57,587 bases of DNA from the NCBI GenBank assembly GCA_022826005.1, contig JAJDVT010000014.1, forward strand, positions 1 through 57,587, read 5' to 3'. Under the pieces are notes generated by a model. That model made no database searches, had not been told where the DNA came from, and worked only from the letters and a program-made list of their open reading frames with translations. Of the stretch, positions 1-9,134 are shown piece by piece. The first letter of the stretch is position 1. Each line of letters opens with the position of its first letter. Source of the stretch: Gemmatimonadota bacterium. GTDB lineage: Bacteria; Gemmatimonadota; Gemmatimonadetes; Longimicrobiales; Gaopeijiaceae. Both the position numbers and the translations under genes were made by a program.

Positions 1-706
1 CCCACCAGCCGCCGAACCGGTGGACCGAGTACGCGGAGTCGATCCTGACGAAGCCTATCGGCGCCCTGTAGACCACCCCGGACCGATCCGGCCGGGCCCA
101 TTCGACCTGGTGCACCGACATCCCGAACGATCCGTCCGGGAACGGCCACGGGATCTCGCCCGGTTGCTGGTTCCCCGTCCGCGTCGCCTCCACAAGGGCC
201 CCCAGGTCGATGCGCCGCTCCCTGACGATCCCGCCCGAAGGGTCGAAGTAGTAGACAGGCCCGAACATGACGTCCCAGACCGCGATGGTGTCCCCCGGAA
301 GCACCTGCATACCGACAGGACGGACGAACTCTCCCGGTCCCCGTCCCGACCGTGCGAAGGCCGCCGACAACCGCCCCGCGGTCTCGTAGACCAGCACCTT
401 GTGGTCGCCGCGGGGCGCCAGCATGGCGATCCGGCCGTCCGAGAGAGGCTTGACTGCCCTGATGTCCCAGATGAAGTGGGCCGAGTCGCCCGACGCCTCC
501 AGACCGCCCAGCACGAACTCCGGCTCGGGGTCCACCGTCCAGAACTCGCCGCTGTCCCACACGGGGGCGTGGTTCTCAACGATCTCGATGCCGGCCGAGT
601 CCCGGATGGTGGCACCGGGGTCCTGCCCGGCGGCGGCCGCTTCGGACGCGGGCGTGCCGCATGCGGTCGATGAGAGAGACAGCACCGCGGCCGCGAACGG
701 GTACAT
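1..706 (-). CDS. six-bladed beta-propeller lipoprotein, 3' end outside window
   Basis: The reading frame runs without a stop from an ATG at 706 to the window edge (about 235 codons), so the C-terminus is missing. AAGGAGG immediately upstream of the ATG fixes the start. The N-terminus MYPFAAAVLSL is a short signal sequence ending in the lipobox-like STAC, so a lipid-anchored exported protein is likely. The body shows repeated blade-like strands with motifs such as SGDSAHFIWDI, SDGRIAMLAP, GPGEFVRPVG and PGDTIAVWDV, the pattern of the six-bladed beta-propeller (NHL/TolB-like) family. Function unknown; such proteins are usually binding or scaffold proteins at the envelope. The truncated gene at 21187-21681 resembles the same family. 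Identification rests on motif pattern only. Confidence 0.7.
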   Translation of the reverse strand, partial: MYPFAAAVLSLSSTACGTPASEAAAAGQDPGATIRDSAGIEIVENHAPVWDSGEFWTVDPEPEFVLGGLEASGDSAHFIWDIRAVKPLSDGRIAMLAPRGDHKVLVYETAGRLSAAFARSGRGPGEFVRPVGMQVLPGDTIAVWDVMFGPVYYFDPSGGIVRERRIDLGALVEATRTGNQQPGEIPWPFPDGSFGMSVHQVEWARPDRSGVVYRAPIGFVRIDSAYSVHRFGGWW

Positions 707-800
707 CCTCCTTGCAACAGTCAAAGTTGCCTCCAGCCACCTGAGGTCACCGAACGCCTCCAGTCCCGGGCGCGTCCCGGTAGAGCAGTCCGGCGCTAAC

Positions 801-829
801 GGTATCCCCGCCCCACCGGTTTTCGTCAA
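801..829 (-). promoter_or_regulatory. candidate sigma-70-like promoter for the beta-propeller lipoprotein
   Basis: On the minus strand TTGACG (829-824) is followed after 17 bases by GATACC (806-801). The spacing is ideal, the -35 matches 5 of 6, and the -10 is weak. It lies about 95 bp upstream of the ATG at 706. No other signal is seen in the 180 bp between this gene and the phosphomannomutase gene. Confidence 0.35.
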
Positions 830-886
830 GTGGACCCGTCCCAGGCGACCCGGAAGCGGCCGTTGCCGGAGCCGGGTCCTCCCACC

Positions 887-2290
887 TCACACCCCCACCC
901 CCTCCCCCCGCAGCCACCCCTCCATCGCGTCCCGGATCCCGGCCAGGCGCTCCGCCGTCTTCGCCTCGTACCGGGCCACGATCACCGGCTGCGTGTTCGA
1001 CGCGCGCACCAGCCCCCACCCGTCGCCGAAGAGGACGCGCACGCCGTCCACCGCGACCACCTCGTGGCGGGCGCTGAAGTGCGCGACGGCGCGCTCGACC
1101 AGGTCGAACTTCTCCGCTTCCGGGACTTCGATGCGCAGTTCGGGGGTCGACACGTAGGCCGGGAGCGACGCGGTTGTGGCGGAGAGCGGTTCCGGGGAGG
1201 CCGCCACCATCTCCAGGAGGCGGCAGGCGGCATAGAGGGCGTCGTCGAAGCCGAGATACTCGTCGGCGAAGCAGATGTGGCCCGAGAGCTCGCCGGCGAT
1301 GAGCGCCCCCGTCTCGCGCATCTTTTCCTTGATGAGGGAGTGGCCGGTCTTCCACATGACGGGCACGCCGCCCGCGCGCGCGAACTCCTCCGGCAGGATC
1401 TGCGAGCACTTCACGTCGAAGACGAGGGTTTCGCCGGGGCCCCGGCGCCGTAGCAGGTCGAGGCCGAAGAGGAGCAGGAGAACGTCGCCCCGGATGATCG
1501 CGCCCCGGTTGTCCACGACGCCGATCCGGTCCGCGTCGCCGTCGAAGCCGATGCCGAGGTCGGCGTCGTGGGCGCGCACGGCGGCGATCATGTCCTGCAC
1601 GTTTTCGTCCACCGTCGGGTCGGGGTGATGGTTGGGGAAGGTGCCGTCGGACTCGCAGTAGAGCGGCACCAGGTCGGCGCCGACCGCTTCGAGCAGCTCG
1701 ACCGCGACCACCGAGCCGGTGCCGTTGCCGCAGTCGACCACCGCCTTGACGGGGCGGGCGAGGCGGAAGCGGCCGGCGATATCGGCGACGTAGGCCGGGA
1801 GCACATCGCGTTCGTCCAGCGCGCCGTCTCCGCTCGCCAGGTCGCCCTCGCGGATGCGTCTCAGGAGCCCGCGGATCGCGCCGCCGTGCAGCGAAGCGCC
1901 GCCCATCGTCATCTTGATGCCGTTGTACTCGGACGGATTGTGGGAACCGGTGATCTGCACCGCCCCGTCGGCTGCATACTCGTGCTCGGCGAAGTAGGCG
2001 ACCGGGGTGGGCACGGTGTTCAGCTGAATCGCGTCGCACCCGGAGGACCTCAGTCCGGCGGCCAGCCCCGCCCGCAGAACCGGCGACGACGGGCGGTTGT
2101 CCTCGCCCACCACCACCCGCGGCGACGCCTTCCCGGTGCGCGCCCGAAGCTCGGAGCCGTACGCCCTGCCCACGGCCTCCGCCACCCCCGCGTCCAGATC
2201 CTCACCGACGATCCCGCGGATGTCGTACTGGCGGAAGATGTGGTCCTTCAGGGGAAGCGGGTTTGCCGGGGGCGGATTCACGGGCGGCAT
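887..2290 (-). CDS. manB: phosphomannomutase/phosphoglucomutase
   Basis: A 467-residue alpha-D-phosphohexomutase, the usual length for the AlgC/ManB type. It interconverts hexose 1- and 6-phosphates for nucleotide-sugar, LPS and exopolysaccharide synthesis in the cytoplasm. Visible hallmarks are the N-terminal FRQYDIRG, the phosphoserine loop TGSHNPSEYNG (about residue 115), the Mg-binding loop DGDADR (about 245), the sugar-binding GELSGH (about 325) and the C-terminal phosphate loop RASNTQP. It starts at an ATG 82 bases downstream of nuoN on the same strand, so it may be read through from the nuo operon. Substrate preference (mannose versus glucose) cannot be decided from sequence; the symbol is a family-level choice. 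Confidence 0.9.
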   Translation of the reverse strand: MPPVNPPPANPLPLKDHIFRQYDIRGIVGEDLDAGVAEAVGRAYGSELRARTGKASPRVVVGEDNRPSSPVLRAGLAAGLRSSGCDAIQLNTVPTPVAYFAEHEYAADGAVQITGSHNPSEYNGIKMTMGGASLHGGAIRGLLRRIREGDLASGDGALDERDVLPAYVADIAGRFRLARPVKAVVDCGNGTGSVVAVELLEAVGADLVPLYCESDGTFPNHHPDPTVDENVQDMIAAVRAHDADLGIGFDGDADRIGVVDNRGAIIRGDVLLLLFGLDLLRRRGPGETLVFDVKCSQILPEEFARAGGVPVMWKTGHSLIKEKMRETGALIAGELSGHICFADEYLGFDDALYAACRLLEMVAASPEPLSATTASLPAYVSTPELRIEVPEAEKFDLVERAVAHFSARHEVVAVDGVRVLFGDGWGLVRASNTQPVIVARYEAKTAERLAGIRDAMEGWLRGEGVGV

Positions 2291-2372
2291 CGGGCTGGCG
2301 GCCCGCTGTCAGGGTCCGTGCGGCATTCGAGCGACGATGCATCCATAGACCGCCTGCCGTGGACGGCCGCCG

Positions 2373-3884
2373 TCAGTTCCCCGCCACGGGCCCGGCCATG
2401 AAGTCCCTCAGCCCCACCACCGAGTCCGCCGCCATCTCCAGCAACGCGCCGGGGAAGATGCCGCCCAGCAGAATCAGTCCGACGCTCACGAAGAGGACCA
2501 CATGGGTGGCGAAGGGGGTGAGGGCGTGGGCCGGACCGCCCGCGGCCGCCTCCTCTGGCGCCTCCTTCATCCACATGTACCAGGCCACGCGCAGGTAGTA
2601 CCAGTACGACACGACCGTGGTGAGCACGAGGATCACGGACAGCACCCACAGCCGCGACTCGGCCGCCCCCAGCAGCAGGTTGTACTTGGCGATGAAGCCC
2701 GCCGTCCCCGGGAACCCGGCCAGCGAGAGCAGGAATATCGTCATGAAGACGCCCATCACCGGCTTGCGCCACCCGAACCCGGCGTAGCTCTCGATGCTCA
2801 TGTTCTCTTCGGACTGGTTCCCCACCGAGATCACGATCGCGAACGCGCCGATGTTCATCACGGTGTAGATCAGCAGGTAGAACAGGAGCGCCGCGGCGGC
2901 GGTGTCGTTGGCGGCCACCAGGGCGACCAGCAGATAGCCCCCGTGTGCGATCGACGAGTAGGCCAGCATGCGCTTGACGCTGGACTGGACGAGCGCGATC
3001 ACGTTGCCCGCGACCATCGTGATCGCCGCGAGCCACCACAGGATGCTCCACCACTGGTTGTAGACGCCGTCCAGCCCGACCACGAAGACGCGCAGGAAGG
3101 CCGCGAAGGCCGCCGCCTTGACCGCGGCCGCCATGAACGCGGTGACGGGGGTGGGGGCGCCCTCGTAGACGTCCGGGGTCCACATGTGGAAGGGCACGAC
3201 CGCGACCTTGAAGGCCAGCCCGATGGCGAGGAGCGCGACTCCCGGGACCATAAGGGCAGCGGGCGCGGCCCCGTCCTGAACCGCCACCGCGACCGCGTGG
3301 ATGTTGGCGCTGCCGGTCGCGCCGTAGACCAGCGCGATGCCGAAGAGGAGGAAGCCGCTGGCGAAGGCGCCGAGCAGGAAGTACTTGAGGCCGGCTTCGG
3401 CGCTGCGGCGGTCGCGGCGGTTGAAGCCGACCAGCGCGTAGACGGCGATCGACATGAGCTCGAGGCCCAGGAAGATCACCATCAGGTCGCGGGCGGCGGC
3501 CATGACCATCATCCCGATCGTCGCGAAGAGGATCAGCGAGTAGTACTCCCCGGCCTGGAGGCGCTGCCGGTCCACGTAGGCGAGTGAGATGACGATCGAG
3601 AAGGCCGCGCCGATCAGGAAGACCCAGTTGGCGAAGAGGCGGAAGCCGTCGAGCGCGAACATTGCGGTGGCGCCGGATTCGCTCACCCCCGAATAGAGCC
3701 ACCCGTTGGCCACCGCCGCGACCGCCAGCACGGCCAGCGAGATCCACCCCAGTTCGGCGCTGTGACCGCCCTCGCGGCCGCGCACCACCCCCATGATCAG
3801 CACCAGCATCCCCCCGACCGAGATAACCACCTCCGGGAGGAGCGCCAGGACGTAGTGGAAGCTGGACGAGTAGTCGAGCAGCAT
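2373..3884 (-). CDS. nuoN: NADH-quinone oxidoreductase subunit N
   Basis: Last gene of the nuo operon; about 503 residues with roughly 14 predicted membrane helices. NuoN is one of the three antiporter-like proton channels of the complex I membrane arm. The family pattern includes a lysine/histidine-rich core, with SSVKRMLAYSSIAHGGY and FKVAVVPFHMWTPDVYEGAPTPV visible in pieces. The ATG at 3884 (MLLDYSSSF) was chosen because it follows a GGGGAG site and lies four bases after the nuoM stop. A longer in-frame extension upstream is proline/arginine-rich shadow of the nuoM tail. Translation is probably coupled to nuoM. Confidence 0.95.
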   Translation of the reverse strand: MLLDYSSSFHYVLALLPEVVISVGGMLVLIMGVVRGREGGHSAELGWISLAVLAVAAVANGWLYSGVSESGATAMFALDGFRLFANWVFLIGAAFSIVISLAYVDRQRLQAGEYYSLILFATIGMMVMAAARDLMVIFLGLELMSIAVYALVGFNRRDRRSAEAGLKYFLLGAFASGFLLFGIALVYGATGSANIHAVAVAVQDGAAPAALMVPGVALLAIGLAFKVAVVPFHMWTPDVYEGAPTPVTAFMAAAVKAAAFAAFLRVFVVGLDGVYNQWWSILWWLAAITMVAGNVIALVQSSVKRMLAYSSIAHGGYLLVALVAANDTAAAALLFYLLIYTVMNIGAFAIVISVGNQSEENMSIESYAGFGWRKPVMGVFMTIFLLSLAGFPGTAGFIAKYNLLLGAAESRLWVLSVILVLTTVVSYWYYLRVAWYMWMKEAPEEAAAGGPAHALTPFATHVVLFVSVGLILLGGIFPGALLEMAADSVVGLRDFMAGPVAGN

Positions 3885-3888
3885 GGCG

Positions 3889-5598
3889 TCAGCTCTCCCC
3901 GCCGGGCGTGGTGGGGGGGGTGGGAGCGGGGGACGGTGTAGCGGCCGGACTCTGGGCGGCGGGAGCCGGCGTGGTGGCGGGGGCGGAGGTGGCGTGCGGG
4001 TCGCTCGACGGGCCGGTGTCGACAAGCGGAAGCGCCCGCTCGGGCGCGTTGGCCAGCTCGGAGCCATCGATCGCGCCGGGCTCCGCCGCGGCCATCGCCC
4101 CCTCCTCCACCCGCTCCAGTACCGCCTGCACGCTGGGCTCCATGCGCTCCAGGAACGGCCCGGGCTGCACGCCGATCCAGATCATCAGCGCGACGAGGGG
4201 GCCGAGGACCCACATCTCGCGCCGCGACAGGTCGCTGAAGTTGCGGTTCTCCTCCTTGTCCAGCTCGTTGAAGAGGACGCGCTGCACCATCGGCAGCATG
4301 TAGTAGGCCGCGAAGATCACGCCGGTGGCCGCGATGATCGCGACGACGGCGTGCGTCTCGAAGGTGCCGATCAGCGCGAGGAATTCGCCGATGAAGCCAC
4401 TGGTGCCGGGGAGGCCGATCGAGGCCAGCGCCGTGATCACGAAGGCGGTGGCGAAGAGGGGCGCGACCCGCCCGATGCCGCCGAAGTCGTCGATGAGGCG
4501 GGTGTGGCGGCGTTCGTACATCATCCCCAGCAGGAGGAAGAGCGCGCCGGTGGAGACGCCGTGGCTGATCATCACGACGAGCCCGCCCTGCAGCCCGTTG
4601 ACGGTCAGGGCGAAGACGCCGATCACAACGAACCCCATGTGCGCGACCGAGGTGTAGGCGACCAGCTTCTTCGCGTCGGGCTGCACCGCAGCCACCCAGG
4701 CCGCGTAGATGATCCCCGCCACACCGACGACGAGCATCACCGTGACCACGGTGGAGTGCTGCGCGGCCCCGGGGAAGAAGGGCAGCAGGAACCTGAGGAA
4801 GCCGTAGGTGCCCATCTTGAGCAGCAGCGAGGCCAGGATCACCGAGCCCGGCGTGGGCGCCTCCACGTGCGCGTCGGGGAGCCAGGTGTGGAGCGGGAAG
4901 ATCGGCACCTTGATCCCGAAGGCCAGCGCGAAGGCCGCGAAGAGCCACAGCTGCTCCCGCAGCGAGAGATCCGCGTTCAGGAACGCCTCGTAGCTGAAGG
5001 AATCCACCCCGCTGCTGAAGTACATGTACAGGATCGCGACCAGCATCAGCAGCGACCCGACCGCCGTGTAGAGGAAGAACTTCACGGCGGCGTAGATCCT
5101 TCGCTCTCCCCCCCAGATGCCCACGATGAAGTACATCGGGACGAGCGTGAGTTCGAAGAAGACGTAGAAGAGGAAGATGTCGGTCGCCAGGAACACCCCC
5201 GTCACGCCCGTCTGCAGCAGGAGCATCAGCGCGTAGAAGGCCTTCCGCCGCTTCCTGATGTAGTTGAAGGATCCGAGGATGGCGATCGGGGTCGTCAGGG
5301 TCGTGAGAATGACCATGAAGACGGAGATGCCGTCGATTCCCAGCGAATAGTTCACCCCCCAGGCCTCGATCCACGGCACGGAGGACTCGAAGGCGAAACC
5401 GCCGTTTCCGGGATCGAACGCCCACCACAGTCCCACGCTGAGGATGAACACCAGCCCGGACCACCGGAACGCAATCACCTTGCTTCGTTCTCCGGGAGTT
5501 GCCAGCACGTGAACCAGCCCCACCACCGGCAGCCACACCAGCGCATGGAGGATCCAGTCCTCGTACAGTCCCGGAATCGAAGCGACGAAGCTGGTCAT
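3889..5598 (-). CDS. nuoM: NADH-quinone oxidoreductase subunit M
   Basis: Antiporter-like subunit of complex I, about 569 residues. Conserved pieces include LGIDGISVFMVILTTL, the TM7 region KVPIFPLHTWLPDAHVEAPT, and AYTSVAHMGFVVIG with the conserved lysine just upstream. The start is the ATG at 5598 (MTSFVASIPG), four bases after the nuoL stop. The last about 65 residues, beyond the final helix, form an alanine/proline/threonine-rich hydrophilic tail that is not part of the core fold and is absent from short NuoM homologues. It sits directly upstream of nuoN with coupled spacing. Confidence 0.95.
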   Translation of the reverse strand: MTSFVASIPGLYEDWILHALVWLPVVGLVHVLATPGERSKVIAFRWSGLVFILSVGLWWAFDPGNGGFAFESSVPWIEAWGVNYSLGIDGISVFMVILTTLTTPIAILGSFNYIRKRRKAFYALMLLLQTGVTGVFLATDIFLFYVFFELTLVPMYFIVGIWGGERRIYAAVKFFLYTAVGSLLMLVAILYMYFSSGVDSFSYEAFLNADLSLREQLWLFAAFALAFGIKVPIFPLHTWLPDAHVEAPTPGSVILASLLLKMGTYGFLRFLLPFFPGAAQHSTVVTVMLVVGVAGIIYAAWVAAVQPDAKKLVAYTSVAHMGFVVIGVFALTVNGLQGGLVVMISHGVSTGALFLLLGMMYERRHTRLIDDFGGIGRVAPLFATAFVITALASIGLPGTSGFIGEFLALIGTFETHAVVAIIAATGVIFAAYYMLPMVQRVLFNELDKEENRNFSDLSRREMWVLGPLVALMIWIGVQPGPFLERMEPSVQAVLERVEEGAMAAAEPGAIDGSELANAPERALPLVDTGPSSDPHATSAPATTPAPAAQSPAATPSPAPTPPTTPGGES

Positions 5599-5602
5599 GG
5601 CG

Positions 5603-7780
5603 TCATTGCAGGAAGACTGCCGCCCCCAGGATCGCAAGGACGCCGAGGGTCAGCACGAAGGCGTAGGTGGTCGCCTGGCCGGTCTGGAAGAGGCTGGCGA
5701 GCCAGCCGGCGAGGCGGGTGAAGTTGCCGACGAAGTTGACGAAGCCGTCGATCAGGACCGTGTCGACCACCTTCCAGCACCACCGCGAGGCGGCGAGGAT
5801 GGGCTGTACGATGGTGCGGTCGAAGACCTCGTCGAAGTACCACTTGTTATAGAGGATGCGGCCGAGCCCGCTCGACGGCGCGGCCGCTTCGGCAGCCGGG
5901 ACGTACTTGCGGGCGAGCAGGTACCGGCAAGCCCCGGCGACCACCACGGCCGCCGCCGCTGTCGAAATCAGCGCCCACATCACCTCGCCACCCCCGACCA
6001 GGGGCGCGCTGTAGGACGGATCCCCCATCGCAGCGACCTGGACCCCGGCCGCGCCGGCCGTAACCGGCTCGAGCCAGTGGTGCAGCCACTCGCTCATCGG
6101 CAGCGCGCCGAAGAACCCCACCACGGACGCCTGGAGCGCCTCGGGCACGTTCACCCATCCCCCGAACACCGACAGCACCGCCAGCACGATCAGCGGCACC
6201 GTCATCACGGGCGGCGCTTCGTGAAGGTGGCCGCGGGCCCCCTGCTCCACCCGGCTCGCCCCGTGGAAGGTCATGATCATCAGCCGCGTCATGTAGAAGG
6301 CCGTGAGGAGCGCCGTGGCGAGCGCGACCAGCCAGTACACCGTGTAGAGCCATCCGTAGGGGTTCGACTCCGCCCCGGCCCACGCCGCCGTGTACCAGAT
6401 GATCTCGTCCTTCGAGAAGAACCCGGCGAAGGGCCAGATCCCCGCGATGGCGAGGGTGGCGATCCACATCACCACCCAGGTGATGCGCATGCGGGTGCGG
6501 AGCCCTCCCATGTTCCGCATGTCCTGCGCGTCCTCGTGGCTGCCGGCCTTGTGCAGCGCGTGGTGCATGGAGTGGATGACCGCGCCCGCGCCCAGGAAGA
6601 GCAGCGCCTTGAAGAAGGCGTGGGTCATGAGGTGGAAGATGGCGGCCGTGAATGCGCCCACGCCCGCGCCGAGGAACATGAAGCCGAGCTGGGAGACGGT
6701 CGAGTAGGCCAGCACCTTCTTGATGTCGTACTGCTTGAGCGCGATCGTCGCCGCGACGAGCGCGGTGAGCACCCCGATCCCCGCCACCACCGCCTGGCTG
6801 GTGGGCGCCAGCGCGTACAGCACCGACGAACGCGCCACCATGTACACCCCGGCCGTGACCATCGTGGCCGCGTGGATGAGCGCGGAGACGGGCGTCGGCC
6901 CGGCCATCGCGTCCGGCAGCCAGACGTGCAGCGGCACCTGGGCGCTCTTCCCGGCGGCGCCCAGCATGAGCAGCAGCGTGATGGACGTGACGACGGCGCC
7001 GCCCGCGACCAGCTGCCCCTCCGCATCGCCGAAGATCGTGCCGAATTCGAGCGTTCCGAAGGCCTGGTAGAGCAGGAACATCGCCACGAGGAACCCGAAG
7101 TCCCCGATCCGGTTGACGATGAACGCCTTCTTGCCGGCGTCCGACTTCTCCCGGTCGGTGAACCAGTACCCGATCAGCAGGTAGCTGCAGAGACCCACGC
7201 CCTCCCAGCCGATGAACATCATCCCGTAGCCTGCGCCCATCACCAGCACGAGCATGAAAAAGACGAAGAGGTTCAGGTACGCGAAGTAGCGCGGGTAGCC
7301 GACGTCGTCCCGCATGTAGCCCACGCTGAAGACGTGGATGAGGAAGCCGACCCCCGTGACCACCAGCATCATGATCATCGAGAGCTGGTCGAGCTGGATG
7401 GCGGCGTCGACGGTCAGCGTGCTGGTGGCGATCCAGGTCCAGAACGTCTCCACGACCGGTTCGTCGAGGTGCGCCGCCCACATTCCCTCGAAGTTCCACA
7501 GCGTCAGCAGGAAGGCGAGGGCCATCACCCCCGGGCCGATCCAGGTGGGAAGGGTGTGCGTGAGGGGACGCCTGTCGCCTGCGAAGGGGTCCCATTCGCC
7601 CCCGGCCCGCACGGCTGCGGAGGACTGCCGGGCCGCCCACAGCGCGAGAATGCTGTTCGCGATGAACCCCAGCAGCGGCAGCAGGATGATCCACCCGGGA
7701 AGCAGCGGCTCCCATTCGGCGGCCTGCGGGGCCAGCGGGGCCGAGCCCGGCACGGCTGCGGCGGTGGCGGCGAAGACCAT
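5603..7780 (-). CDS. nuoL: NADH-quinone oxidoreductase subunit L
   Basis: A 725-residue antiporter-like subunit at the distal end of the complex I membrane arm, including the long C-terminal lateral helix region. Recognised from DQLSMIMMLVVTGVGFLIH, GWEGVGLCSYLLIGYW, GKSAQVPLHVWLPDAMAGPTPVSALIHAATMV (in pieces) and YSTVSQLGFMFL. About 15-16 hydrophobic segments are visible, plus an insert of variable sequence before the last helix. The ATG at 7780 follows the nuoK stop by four bases. It couples quinone reduction to proton translocation together with nuoM and nuoN. Confidence 0.96.
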   Translation of the reverse strand: MVFAATAAAVPGSAPLAPQAAEWEPLLPGWIILLPLLGFIANSILALWAARQSSAAVRAGGEWDPFAGDRRPLTHTLPTWIGPGVMALAFLLTLWNFEGMWAAHLDEPVVETFWTWIATSTLTVDAAIQLDQLSMIMMLVVTGVGFLIHVFSVGYMRDDVGYPRYFAYLNLFVFFMLVLVMGAGYGMMFIGWEGVGLCSYLLIGYWFTDREKSDAGKKAFIVNRIGDFGFLVAMFLLYQAFGTLEFGTIFGDAEGQLVAGGAVVTSITLLLMLGAAGKSAQVPLHVWLPDAMAGPTPVSALIHAATMVTAGVYMVARSSVLYALAPTSQAVVAGIGVLTALVAATIALKQYDIKKVLAYSTVSQLGFMFLGAGVGAFTAAIFHLMTHAFFKALLFLGAGAVIHSMHHALHKAGSHEDAQDMRNMGGLRTRMRITWVVMWIATLAIAGIWPFAGFFSKDEIIWYTAAWAGAESNPYGWLYTVYWLVALATALLTAFYMTRLMIMTFHGASRVEQGARGHLHEAPPVMTVPLIVLAVLSVFGGWVNVPEALQASVVGFFGALPMSEWLHHWLEPVTAGAAGVQVAAMGDPSYSAPLVGGGEVMWALISTAAAAVVVAGACRYLLARKYVPAAEAAAPSSGLGRILYNKWYFDEVFDRTIVQPILAASRWCWKVVDTVLIDGFVNFVGNFTRLAGWLASLFQTGQATTYAFVLTLGVLAILGAAVFLQ

Positions 7781-7784
7781 CAGG

Positions 7785-8078
7785 TCACCACTTCAGCAGG
7801 TTGAACTTGTCCACGTTGACCGTCTCGTAGTGCCGAAAGATCGAGATGATGATCGCCAGCCCCACGGCCGCCTCCGCCGCGGCCACCGTCATCACGAAGA
7901 AGACGTACAGCTGCCCCTCGATGCCCGTGTAGCGCGACAGCGCCACGAAGGCCAGGTTGACCGCGTTGAGCTGCAGTTCGATGCAGAGGAAGATCACGAT
8001 CGCGTTCCTGCGCACGATCACGCCCAGCGTGCCGATCACGAAGAGCGCGGCGCTCAGGATGAGGGCATGGGTCAGCAT
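7785..8078 (-). CDS. nuoK: NADH-quinone oxidoreductase subunit K
   Basis: A 97-residue, three-helix membrane subunit, the typical NuoK length (about 100). The conserved intramembrane glutamates are present in [18 protein letters not shown] and [21 protein letters not shown]. These belong to the proton-relay axis between the quinone site and the antiporter subunits. GGGAGACCG precedes the ATG at 8078. It lies between nuoJ and nuoL with very short gaps. Confidence 0.96.
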   Translation of the reverse strand: MLTHALILSAALFVIGTLGVIVRRNAIVIFLCIELQLNAVNLAFVALSRYTGIEGQLYVFFVMTVAAAEAAVGLAIIISIFRHYETVNVDKFNLLKW

Positions 8079-8093
8079 CGGTCTCCCGGGGGC

Positions 8094-8621
8094 TCAGTTG
8101 CGCGGTTTGGCCAGCACGACGGCGGCGACGATCGCCACCAGCAGCAGCAGGCCCATCAGCTCGAAGGCGACGACGTAGTCGGTGAAGAGCGGCTCGGCGA
8201 TCACGCCGGCCACCCCCTGCTCGCGCGCGGCCTCGTCCAGAGCGGCGGCCACGGCGGCCCCGTCCTCCCGGAAGCCGGTGTCTCCCACGTCCATGAACCC
8301 CTGCGCGAGCACCCCCGCCGTCAGTCCCACGACCACAAACGCAAGCAGCGACCAGAGGCCGAACTTCAGGTCCGCGCGGTAGTCGTGGCCGAGGTTCAGC
8401 AGCATGATCACGAAGAGGAAGAGCACCATGATCGCGCCGGCGTACACCAGCACCTGGATGGCGGCCAGGAAGTGCGCCTCGAAGAGCACGTAGATCCCGG
8501 CCACGCTCGCCAGGGTGGCCACCATGAAGAGCAGGCTGGCCACGGGGCTCCGGCTGATCACGACGCCGAACGCGCCACCGAGGGCGACGACGGCGAAGAG
8601 GACGAAGAGGACTTCGGTCAT
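8094..8621 (-). CDS. nuoJ: NADH-quinone oxidoreductase subunit J
   Basis: A 175-residue membrane subunit with five hydrophobic segments. The family signature LVYAGAIMVLFLFVIMLLNL is visible in the middle, the TM3 region that contains a pi-bulge in structures of the family. The ATG at 8621 overlaps the nuoI stop as ATGA, which argues for coupled translation and against the longer upstream frame, which is arginine/proline-rich nuoI shadow. The loop between the last two helices carries an extra hydrophilic stretch (about residues 105-145). Confidence 0.95.
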   Translation of the reverse strand: MTEVLFVLFAVVALGGAFGVVISRSPVASLLFMVATLASVAGIYVLFEAHFLAAIQVLVYAGAIMVLFLFVIMLLNLGHDYRADLKFGLWSLLAFVVVGLTAGVLAQGFMDVGDTGFREDGAAVAAALDEAAREQGVAGVIAEPLFTDYVVAFELMGLLLLVAIVAAVVLAKPRN

Positions 8622-9118
8622 TCGGAGCGCGGGTCGGAGGGGTCCCAGAGGAGCGTGGTCGGGTGGTCCTGCTCCATCAGGCGGTCGAGGTCGTAGACGA
8701 AGCGGTCGCGGGTGTACTCGGCGTTCTCGAAGTGCTGGCCGACGTGGATCGCCTCCACCGGGCAGACCTCCTGGCACATCCCGCAGAAGATGCAGCGGAA
8801 TTCGTCGATTTCGTAGACGATCGGGTAGCGGTTGCCCTGGTCGTCCTCACCGCCCACCAGCCGGATGCAGTTCGCGGGGCAGACCGTGGGACATAGCCCG
8901 CAGGCCACGCACTTGGGGCGCCCGTCCGCGTGCACCTCCATGCGGTGGGTGCCGCGCCAGCGGGGGTGGAGATCCGGCTGGTCCTCGGGGTACTCCAGAG
9001 TGACCTTCTTGAGCCGCACGAGGTGCTTGAAGGTCAGGCTCATCCCCTTGAGAGTGGCCCGCATGTACGAGGTGCGCCCCGGCTCGGGGCGCCGCATCAC
9101 CTTGACCGATATCGCCAT
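8618..9118 (-). CDS. nuoI: NADH-quinone oxidoreductase subunit I
   Basis: A 166-residue subunit with two ferredoxin-type 4Fe-4S motifs, CVACGLCPTVCPANC and CIFCGMCQEVCP, corresponding to clusters N6a and N6b that pass electrons from NuoG towards NuoB. The ATG at 9118 (MAISVKVM) is preceded by GGGAG at good distance. It lies 16 bases after nuoH and overlaps nuoJ by four bases. It sits in the peripheral arm at the membrane interface. Confidence 0.97.
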   Translation of the reverse strand: MAISVKVMRRPEPGRTSYMRATLKGMSLTFKHLVRLKKVTLEYPEDQPDLHPRWRGTHRMEVHADGRPKCVACGLCPTVCPANCIRLVGGEDDQGNRYPIVYEIDEFRCIFCGMCQEVCPVEAIHVGQHFENAEYTRDRFVYDLDRLMEQDHPTTLLWDPSDPRSE

Positions 9119-9134
9119 TGCAGATTGCTCCCGT

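Noticed and set aside
5597-7804. 735-codon plus-strand open frame opposite nuoL
   Set aside because: Composition is Arg/His/Glu/Asp-rich without hydrophobic core, and the opposite frame is an unmistakable NuoL; this is a GC-rich antisense shadow.
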